Below are positions 1-6,530 of a DNA stretch of 6,530 bases, piece by piece. A model generated the notes under the pieces. The model saw only the letters and a program-made list of their open reading frames with translations. It had not been told where the DNA came from and made no database searches. Made by a program: the position numbers and the translations under genes. How positions within the stretch are numbered: the first letter of the stretch is position 1; each line of letters starts with the position of its first letter. The stretch comes from Streptomyces speibonae. GTDB lineage: Bacteria; Actinomycetota; Actinomycetes; Streptomycetales; Streptomycetaceae. The DNA is taken from assembly GCA_000715605.1 (NCBI GenBank), contig KL568608.1, forward strand, positions 4,218 to 10,747, read 5' to 3'.

Positions 1-370
1 GCGGAAGGCTGGTGGTGTACCCGGTGTGCGCGTAGGCGACCACATGGGTGGCCGACTCGTGGGGCCGGACCACAGCCAGGAACGCGTCCAGCGAGACACC
101 GCCGAACCGCACCCCGAACTTCGACCAGCTCGTCACACAGTGGATGGCGCCCTCGTAGGACGAGGCCGGCAGCGCGTGCGCCTGCTCCCAGTCCCAGGTA
201 CGGGGCTCCGCCACCAGCCCATCGATCCGGAAGGTCCAGTCGGCGGGCGCGAGGTCGGGGGTGACCTCGGCGGACAGGACGGGCCATTCGTCCCGCGCGT
301 CGTACTGGCCGGGCGGCAGCCCGGGATCGTCCACGCGGGGGCGGCCGGTGAAGCCACGGGTGATGTTCAC
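1..370 (-). CDS. Molybdopterin-dependent oxidoreductase, sulfite-oxidase-like (N-terminal part, runs off left edge)
   Basis: Reading the minus strand from a GTG at 370-368 gives 123 codons open to the window edge. The protein begins MNITRGFTGRPRVDDPGLPP and continues with the segments DWTFRIDGLV (about 45-54), GAIHCVTSWSKFGVRFGGV (about 74-92) and VAYAHTGYTTSLP at the edge. This is the layout of the oxidoreductase molybdopterin-binding domain of the sulfite oxidase/YedY family. Cys78 in HCVT sits where the family places the cysteine that ligates molybdenum. No signal peptide or twin-arginine motif is visible, so a cytoplasmic enzyme is likely. The GTG is the only plausible start, since an in-frame TGA lies 10 codons upstream with no ATG, GTG or TTG between; its Shine-Dalgarno is weak (GGAA about 14 nt upstream). 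The substrate cannot be told from this fragment. It is transcribed away from the methyltransferase gene at 609. Confidence 0.87.
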   Translation of the reverse strand, partial: MNITRGFTGRPRVDDPGLPPGQYDARDEWPVLSAEVTPDLAPADWTFRIDGLVAEPRTWDWEQAHALPASSYEGAIHCVTSWSKFGVRFGGVSLDAFLAVVRPHESATHVVAYAHTGYTTSLP

Positions 371-558
371 GTGATCGGCGATTTCCGTTGCGGTTGGTGC
401 TCAAGTGTTACCGCGTTCAACCGTACGTGGTGCCGAGACGGTCGGGTAATGTGGCCGTCCGGCTGCGGACCGCCCCAGCCCTGGAAGCCGAGGGAGGTGG
501 GACCCATTACCGCTTGTCAGGTCGGGTGCTCTCCCCTCGAAGCGACACGGTCACGCGG

Positions 559-575
559 CTCCAGGTGACCTGGAG
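559..575. promoter_or_regulatory. 17-bp perfect dyad, candidate operator
   Basis: CTCCAGGT-G-ACCTGGAG is a perfect inverted repeat with 8-bp arms and a one-base centre, ending 33 nt before the TTG start of the methyltransferase. Its size and position fit a dimeric repressor or MerR-like operator in the divergent intergenic region. No T-run follows, so it does not look like a terminator. The binding factor is unknown. Confidence 0.4.
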
Positions 576-580
576 AGCGC

Positions 581-598
581 CCTTCGGCTACCGAAAGG
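581..598 (+). promoter_or_regulatory. Hairpin covering the Shine-Dalgarno of the methyltransferase gene
   Basis: CCTTCGG (581-587) can pair with CCGAAAGG (591-598) across a 3-nt loop, with one bulged A. The GAAAGG at 593-598 is the best Shine-Dalgarno for the TTG start at 609, with 10 nt between them, so the ribosome site would lie inside the stem. This suggests low or conditional translation. The pairing is seen directly; the effect is inferred. Confidence 0.35.
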
Positions 599-608
599 CC
601 CCGTTACC

Positions 609-1501
609 TTGCCGCACCCGCACCCGCACCCGCACCCGCACGCCCACCCGCACCCGACGTCCCACCCGACGTCCCTCCCCTCCGCACCGCCCTCCCGTGA
701 CGCCGTGGTGACCGCACTCCGGTCCGCCGGATGCGTCTTCGCCGAGGACGAGGCAGAACTGATCATCGCCGCCGCGCCGACCCCGCGTGACATCGCCGCG
801 CTGGTCGAACGCCGGGCAGCCGGGCTGCCCCTCGAGCTCGTCGTCGGGTGGGCGGAGTTCCGCGGCCTGCGGATCACCGTGGAACCGGGTGTCTTCGTAC
901 CCCGCCGGCGCACCGAGTTCCTCGTAGAACAGGCCCTGGCCGCGACACGGCCCCAGTCCCAGCCCCGGGCCGAAACCCGGACCGGACCCCGAGCCCGGGA
1001 GGCCGTCGTCGTGGACCTGTGCTGCGGCTCGGGCGCGGTCGGCGCGGCCCTGGCGGCCGGACTCGGCCGGGCGGAGCTGCACGCGGCGGACATCGACCCG
1101 GCCGCCGTGCGCTGCGCCCGCCGCAATGTCGCCGCGCTCGGCGGACAGGTCCACACCGGCGACCTGTTCGACGCGCTCCCCGGCGGTCTGCGGGGCCGCG
1201 TCGACATCCTCGCGGCGAACGTGCCGTACGTGCCGAGCGACGAGATCGGTCTGCTGCCCCCGGAGGCCCGCGACCACGAGCCGCGCGTCGCGCTCGACGG
1301 CGGGGCGGCGGCCTCGACGTGCTGCGCCGGGTCGCCGCGGGGGCGCCCGGATGGCTGGCGCCCGGCGGCTGTCTCTTGGTGGAGACGAGCAGCGGTCAGG
1401 CCCCCGCCGCGGTCGCCGCCTTCACGGACGCCGGCCTGCGCACCCGCCTGGCGGTGTGCGAGGAGCGCCACGCGCACGTCGTGATCGGAGTCAGAACGTA
1501 G
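609..1501 (+). pseudogene. PrmC/HemK-related protein-(glutamine-N5) methyltransferase, frameshifted
   Basis: The product resembles the PrmC-related putative protein N5-glutamine methyltransferases, SAM-dependent cytosolic enzymes of unknown substrate. Residues 1-22 are a His-Pro repeat, then a helical N-terminal region with the motif GVFVPRRRTEFLVEQAL (94-110). SAM motif I is DLCCGSG at 136-142 and the catalytic motif is NVPYVPS at 204-210, in place of the NPPY of true PrmC. The frame breaks after DGGA (about residue 233, bases 1305-1310). From there the family-like continuation GLDVLRRVAAGAPGWLAPGG is read in the frame one base back, ending at TAG 1499-1501. Inserting one base (GCG GAC GGC) restores DGGADGLDVLRR exactly, so the lesion is a 1-base deletion: either a real mutation or an assembly error. 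Without repair, translation continues in the wrong frame to 1484 and loses the C-terminal strands. The start is TTG 609 with a GAAAGG Shine-Dalgarno; no other upstream start exists in frame. Confidence 0.82.
612..674 (+). repeat. Hexanucleotide tandem repeat encoding a His-Pro N-terminus
   Basis: Five perfect copies of CCGCAC occupy 612-641, followed by a variant copy GCCCAC (642-647), another CCGCAC (648-653), and two exact copies of CACCCGACGTCC (651-662 and 663-674). They encode (Pro-His)5 then AHPHPTSHPTS at the very start of the methyltransferase. A six-base unit changes copy number without breaking the frame, so length variation between strains is expected. His-rich tails can bind metal ions, but no function is shown here. 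Confidence 0.85.
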
Positions 1502-1533
1502 AACAGGACGTACGCCAGGCCGTACCAGGCCGT

Positions 1534-1558
1534 CCCCCCGTCCCCCGCCCCCGCCCCC
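1534..1558 (-). other. G-quadruplex-type tract between convergent genes
   Basis: The plus strand has C6-GT-C5-G-C5-G-C5, so the minus strand carries four runs of five or more G with loops of 1, 1 and 2 nt, a strong G4 pattern. It begins 5 nt past the phosphatase stop codon and would be in the 3' end of that transcript. It fills most of the 62-bp gap between two convergent genes, where no ordinary hairpin-plus-U terminator is visible. It could affect transcript ends or stability. Such a tract is also prone to sequencing error. Confidence 0.55.
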
Positions 1559-1563
1559 GCCGC

Positions 1564-3672
1564 TCAGCCCTCCGGCGTGATCGCCCGGGCGATCAGCAGA
1601 GCGACGTCGTCGAAGTTGTCGGGTTCGTGCAGCGTGCGCAGCAGCAGGTCGCAGACCTCCTCGAGGGAGTGACCGGGGCTGTCCAGCAGCGTGAGCAGCT
1701 GGTCCAGGCGCTCGTCCAGCGGATCCCGGCGCGTCTCGACGAGGCCGTCGGTGTAGAACACCAGCCGGTCGCCCGGCGCCAGCTCGACGACGGTCGTGGA
1801 GAACGCGACCCCGCCCACCCCGAGCGGCACCCCGGTGGGCAGATCGAGCAGTTCGGGCGCGTGACCGGCCCGCACCCGGGCGGGCGGCAGATGCCCGGCG
1901 TTGGCGATGACGCACTGCCGCTCGCGCGGGTCGTGCACGGCGTAGACGCACGTGGCGATCGCCTGGTCCAGCCCGCAGGTGATCCGGTCCAGGTGGTCCA
2001 GGAGGACGGCCGGGTCGAGGCCGAGGGAGGCGAGGGTGTGGGTCGCCGTGCGCAGCCGGCCCATGGTGGCCGCGGCGGGGATGCCGCTGCCCATCACGTC
2101 GCCCACGACGAGGGCGGTCCTGTCGTCCCCGAGCGGGATCACGTCGAACCAGTCCCCGCCCACCTCGCTGGTGGCCCCGGCAGGCTGGTAGCGGGAGGCG
2201 ACCTCCAGTCCTCCGGTCACCGGCGGGTGGCTCGGCAGCAGGCTCCGCTGCAGGGTGAGGGCGGTGTCGCGGGCGTTCTGGTACCAGCGGGCGTTGTCGA
2301 TCTGCACGGCCGCGCGGGAGGCCAGCTCCCGGGCGAGCAGCAGGTCGTCCTCGTCGAAGGGACGGGGGGTGCGGGTGCGGGTGAGGTCGAGGGCGCCGAG
2401 CACCTCGCCGCGGGCGATCAGCGGCACGGCGAGATACGAGTGGACACCCGACCGGGCCAGCACTTCGGCCGCCTCCGGGGAGCGGGCGATTCGCGCCAGG
2501 TCCTCGTCCTTCGTCTGCGGAACCATCACGGGCAGCCCGGTCCGTACGCACTGGGTGATCAGGCGGTCCGGCGCGTACCGGGTCACCTGCCCCGGCGGGT
2601 CGGCCGCCGGCAGGACGTCGGAGGCGTCCACCGAGCGCACGGCCAGCGCCCGGATCAGCGCGGGCTCGGCGGGGCCGAGGGTGCTGCGACGGCCCCGCAC
2701 CACCGCGTCGAGCAGATCCACCGCGGCCGCGTCGGCCAGTTCCGGCACGGCGACGTCGGCGAGCTCGCCGGCCGTCCGGTCCAGCTCCAGGGTGGTGCCG
2801 ATCCGGGCGGAGGCGTCGGCGATCACGGCGAGCCTGCGCCGTGCCGTCTCGGCCTCGAGGTTGGCCCGGTGCTGCTCGGTGATGTCGACCACCGAGACGG
2901 CCACCCCCAGTACCGTGCCGAGCGCGTTCTCCAGCCGGTACAGCGAGACCGACCAGGCGTGGTCCTGGTCCGGATCGGCCGGCGTACGGCCGGTGGTGGC
3001 CCGCTCGACGGAGGGCCGGCCGGTGTCGAGGACCTGGCGCGCGGCCTCCTCGATCGCGTCGGCGTCGACCAGCGGCAGCACCTCCCGGATGGTGCGGCCC
3101 AGGTGCTCCTCGGCCGGGATGCCGTTGATCTGCTCCAGTGCCGGGTTCACCGACACGTACCGCAGACTGCTGTCGAGGACGGCGAGTCCGATGGGGGACT
3201 GGGCGACGATCCGGGTGGACAGGGCCACGTCCTGCTCCAGCCGGCGCACGGTCGACTGGTCCACGGCGAGGCCGAGGGCGTACACCTCGCCCCGTTCGTC
3301 CAGCAGCCGCATGTTGCGGAACTCCACCAGACGGGTGCCGCCGTCCTTGCGGCGGATCGGGAAGGCGCCGGCCCAGCTGCGGCCGGTGCGCATGACATCG
3401 GCGAACAGCTTCACCACGAGGTCGAGATGCTGTTCGTGGACCATGATCCGGGCGGCGTACTGGCCGAGCGCCTCCTGCGCGCTGTACCCGAACAGCTCCT
3501 CGGCCTGCGGGCTCCACAGCATCACCCGCCCCTCGGTGTCCAGGACCACCGAGGCCACGCGCAGCACGTCGAGCAGCCCGCTGGGACGCACCGGTCCGCG
3601 TACCGGCCCGTCACCGCCGGCCGGGGCCGGCCCCGCTGCATTCATCCCACGCCCCGCCTTCGCCGATTCCAC
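1564..3672 (-). CDS. PAS-PAS-GAF sensor with SpoIIE-type PP2C serine/threonine phosphatase
   Basis: This 702-aa soluble protein has a clear domain series: PAS 1 (about 31-140, with SVVLDTEGRVMLWSPQAEEL), PAS 2 (about 152-264, ending VSVVDITEQ), GAF (about 282-462) and, after a helical linker NARDTALTLQRSLLP, a SpoIIE/PP2C phosphatase (about 490-698). Metal-binding and core motifs are present: EVGGDWFDV (503-511), GDVMGSG (524-530), NAGHLPP (591-597), FYTDGLVE (639-646) and DDVALL (688-693), so it should be active. Family members dephosphorylate anti-sigma-factor antagonists in partner-switching stress and development circuits, gated by ligand or redox sensing in PAS/GAF. No transmembrane segment and no C-terminal HATPase (RsbW-like) kinase domain is seen, so its kinase and antagonist partners must be encoded elsewhere. 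The start is uncertain: GTG 3672 (GGTGA 9 nt upstream) or the in-frame ATG at codon 10 (3645). It converges on the methyltransferase and diverges from the gene at 3903. Confidence 0.95.
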   Translation of the reverse strand: MESAKAGRGMNAAGPAPAGGDGPVRGPVRPSGLLDVLRVASVVLDTEGRVMLWSPQAEELFGYSAQEALGQYAARIMVHEQHLDLVVKLFADVMRTGRSWAGAFPIRRKDGGTRLVEFRNMRLLDERGEVYALGLAVDQSTVRRLEQDVALSTRIVAQSPIGLAVLDSSLRYVSVNPALEQINGIPAEEHLGRTIREVLPLVDADAIEEAARQVLDTGRPSVERATTGRTPADPDQDHAWSVSLYRLENALGTVLGVAVSVVDITEQHRANLEAETARRRLAVIADASARIGTTLELDRTAGELADVAVPELADAAAVDLLDAVVRGRRSTLGPAEPALIRALAVRSVDASDVLPAADPPGQVTRYAPDRLITQCVRTGLPVMVPQTKDEDLARIARSPEAAEVLARSGVHSYLAVPLIARGEVLGALDLTRTRTPRPFDEDDLLLARELASRAAVQIDNARWYQNARDTALTLQRSLLPSHPPVTGGLEVASRYQPAGATSEVGGDWFDVIPLGDDRTALVVGDVMGSGIPAAATMGRLRTATHTLASLGLDPAVLLDHLDRITCGLDQAIATCVYAVHDPRERQCVIANAGHLPPARVRAGHAPELLDLPTGVPLGVGGVAFSTTVVELAPGDRLVFYTDGLVETRRDPLDERLDQLLTLLDSPGHSLEEVCDLLLRTLHEPDNFDDVALLIARAITPEG

Positions 3673-3677
3673 GGCAC

Positions 3678-3697
3678 GCCGTCACCGTGCCGTCACC
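3678..3697. repeat. Direct repeat with 11-bp period just upstream of the phosphatase start
   Basis: GCCGTCACC occurs at 3678-3686 and again at 3689-3697, an 11-bp period that places both copies on the same helical face. The repeat lies directly upstream of the GTG start of the phosphatase (minus strand GGTGACGGC twice). It might be a tandem binding site, and one copy supplies the weak GGTGA ribosome site. Chance in GC-rich DNA is also possible. Confidence 0.3.
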
Positions 3698-3752
3698 CCT
3701 TGTTCTACCGCGTGCGAGGGCTGATTTCCGCCGCTCCTGCTGTCCGGTTCCA

Positions 3753-3778
3753 GCTTCTCCCACCATCGTGGCGGGTAC
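3753..3778 (+). promoter_or_regulatory. Candidate stress-sigma promoter upstream of the gene at 3903
   Basis: GCTT (3753-3756) and GGGTAC (3773-3778) are separated by 16 nt, which fits the GNNT-N14-16-GGGTA(C/T) pattern recalled for Streptomyces SigB/SigH-type promoters. Transcription would start near 3785 and leave a leader of about 118 nt before ATG 3903. The -35 element is degenerate and the -10 is part of the palindrome GGGTACCC (3773-3780), so this could be chance. Confidence 0.25.
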
Positions 3779-3785
3779 CCCGGGA

Positions 3786-3807
3786 CGGTGTCACCGCCGC
3801 AGCGGTG
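3786..3807. repeat. Overlapping inverted repeats in the divergent region
   Basis: CACCGC (3792-3797) pairs with GCGGTG (3802-3807) across 4 nt, and CGGTG-T-CACCG (3786-3796) shares the middle arm. The two dyads are mutually exclusive as hairpins and together could form a compact operator between the phosphatase and the gene at 3903. No factor can be named. Confidence 0.3.
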
Positions 3808-3902
3808 CGCGGGTAGTGCTCCGGCGCGTGTGGTGCTTTGCTGAATGAGGAGCAGAGGGCCGGGGGAGGGCACGGCAGGGGGCCACGAGAGGAGCGATCA
3901 CG

Positions 3903-4274
3903 ATGGGCACCCGGCAACCGCATCCGGAAACCGTCTCGGTCGAGATCAGCGGATGCAGCAAGGACGACGCCCGGATCGTCTTCGACACGCTGTGCGCGTG
4001 CTTCGCGTCCGACCGGTGCGCGGACGACGTACCCGAGGAGTTCCACGAGACGCGGCCCACGGTGTGGCTCGGCACGTTCGACGTCGCCGACGCGCACGAG
4101 GGCGGTGCGGGACCGGTCAGGCTGTCGTCGTCGGTCGACGCGGACGTGCACGGCGGCTACTGGGCGATCGACCGGTTCCGCGACACCCTGGACTCCTTGT
4201 TCACCGTGCACGAGGTGAGCACGGTCCCCGGTGACCAGGAGGAGGAACTGCACGTCCGCCTGGAAAGCCGGTGA
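3903..4274 (+). CDS. Conserved-looking 123-aa acidic protein of unknown function
   Basis: I do not recognise a named family. The start ATG has a strong Shine-Dalgarno AGAGGAG (3888-3894) with 8 nt spacing, and codon use matches the real genes nearby, so it is very probably expressed. The protein opens MGTRQPHPETVSVEISGCSK and alternates predicted strands and helices: VSVEISG, a helix DDARIVFDTLCACF, TVWLGTFDV, VRLSSSVDADVHGG, a helix DRFRDTLDSLF, then an acidic tail EEELHVRL. Four cysteines fall at 18, 31, 33 and 39, close enough for a metal or redox role, but this is not established. No signal peptide or membrane segment is seen, so it is likely cytoplasmic. It stands alone, divergent from the phosphatase and 114 bp before fadH, with its own upstream region containing a possible stress promoter. 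Confidence 0.85.
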   Translation: MGTRQPHPETVSVEISGCSKDDARIVFDTLCACFASDRCADDVPEEFHETRPTVWLGTFDVADAHEGGAGPVRLSSSVDADVHGGYWAIDRFRDTLDSLFTVHEVSTVPGDQEEELHVRLESR

Positions 4275-6404
<2,130 letters not shown>

Positions 6405-6423
6405 GGCGGGTGCGGCCCGTCCC

Positions 6424-6438
6424 TAGGATGAGCCCATG
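6424..6438 (+). promoter_or_regulatory. Start region of padR: leaderless-type -10 or Shine-Dalgarno
   Basis: TAGGAT (6424-6429) lies 6 nt before ATG 6436, the spacing of a -10 box for a leaderless transcript, common in Streptomyces regulators. The same bases contain AGGA (6425-6428) at 7 nt spacing, which could serve as a ribosome site if padR is co-transcribed with fadH. No clear -35 is seen. Confidence 0.35.
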
Positions 6439-6508
6439 TCACTCCCGCACGCGATCCTCACCGCCCTGCTCGAGAAGCCGTCGTCGGGGCTGGAGCTGAC
6501 CCGCCGGC
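6436..6508 (+). CDS. PadR-family transcriptional regulator (first 24 codons only)
   Basis: The genomic part encodes MSLPHAILTALLEKPSSGLE then LTRR. This is the start of the PadR N-terminal winged helix: the first helix with HAILTALLE, then the conserved short turn, Ser/Gly-Leu-Glu-Leu and the second helix. Family members bind palindromic operators as dimers and usually repress neighbouring genes. After residue 24 the reading becomes PVSYTHL, which is adapter sequence and not protein, so the rest of the gene lies beyond the contig end. It follows fadH by 31 bp on the same strand, which suggests linked function and makes it the candidate regulator of fadH through the palindrome at 4316-4335. 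Only about 24 residues support the family call, but the match is characteristic. Confidence 0.75.
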
Positions 6509-6530
6509 CTGTCTCTTATACACATCTCTG
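6509..6530. other. Nextera/Tn5 mosaic-end adapter at contig end (artefact)
   Basis: CTGTCTCTTATACACATCT (6509-6527) is exactly the reverse complement of the 19-bp Tn5 mosaic end used in Nextera libraries. The last three bases CTG differ at one position from the CCG that follows in one standard adapter arm. It interrupts the padR frame and produces the well-known artefact peptide PVSYTHL. It should be trimmed. Confidence 0.95.

Noticed and set aside
26..568. Plus-strand open frame of 180 aa at the left end
   Set aside because: It is antisense to the oxidoreductase fragment, which carries the conserved HCVT molybdenum motif on the minus strand.
1515..1533. Short direct repeat CCAGGCCGTA/CCAGGCCGT after the methyltransferase stop
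   Set aside because: Only two copies of 9-10 bp in GC-rich DNA with no associated structure; not enough to call a functional element.
551..3517. Very long minus-strand open frame (988 aa)
   Set aside because: It is a shadow of the phosphatase and methyltransferase genes in another frame; the product is Arg/Pro/Gly-rich low-complexity with no domain motifs.
1126..3816. Plus-strand open frame of 896 aa opposite the phosphatase
   Set aside because: It is antisense to the phosphatase, which has clear PAS, GAF and PP2C motifs; long antisense frames are common in GC-rich DNA.

Overview
The window is about 6.5 kb of very GC-rich DNA with strong G/C bias at third codon positions, typical of Streptomyces or a close actinomycete. 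It appears to be one end of a draft contig, because the last 22 bases match a Nextera/Tn5 library adapter rather than genomic DNA.

Layout: (1) 1-370, minus strand: the N-terminal 123 residues of a molybdopterin-dependent, sulfite-oxidase-like oxidoreductase that runs off the left edge. (2) 371-608: a divergent intergenic region with a 17-bp dyad and a hairpin covering the next gene's Shine-Dalgarno. (3) 609-1501, plus strand: a PrmC/HemK-related protein-glutamine N5-methyltransferase. It has a His-Pro repeat N-terminus and one apparent 1-base deletion near 1305-1310 that splits the frame. (4) 1502-1563: a convergent intergenic gap with a G-quadruplex-type tract. (5) 1564-3672, minus strand: a 702-aa PAS-PAS-GAF-SpoIIE-type PP2C serine/threonine phosphatase. 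(6) 3673-3902: a divergent regulatory region. (7) 3903-4274, plus strand: a 123-aa acidic protein of unknown function. (8) 4275-4388: a regulatory region with a perfect 20-bp palindrome and a compound inverted repeat. (9) 4389-6404, plus strand: fadH, NADPH-dependent 2,4-dienoyl-CoA reductase, intact. (10) 6436-6508, plus strand: the first 24 codons of a PadR-family transcriptional regulator, cut off by adapter sequence.

The genes do not form one pathway. The clearest local logic is fadH plus padR. The palindrome before fadH has the form TATGCA-N6-TGCATA, which resembles the recognised site of the PadR-family protein AphA, and a PadR-type gene starts 31 bp after fadH. A local regulatory loop controlling unsaturated fatty acid beta-oxidation is a reasonable hypothesis, but it is inference. 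The phosphatase is a typical actinobacterial sensor of the partner-switching type.

I did not find a convincing novel multi-gene system. The best leads are the fadH/padR operator, the frameshifted methyltransferase with its repeat-encoded N-terminus, and the adapter at the contig end, which should be trimmed.
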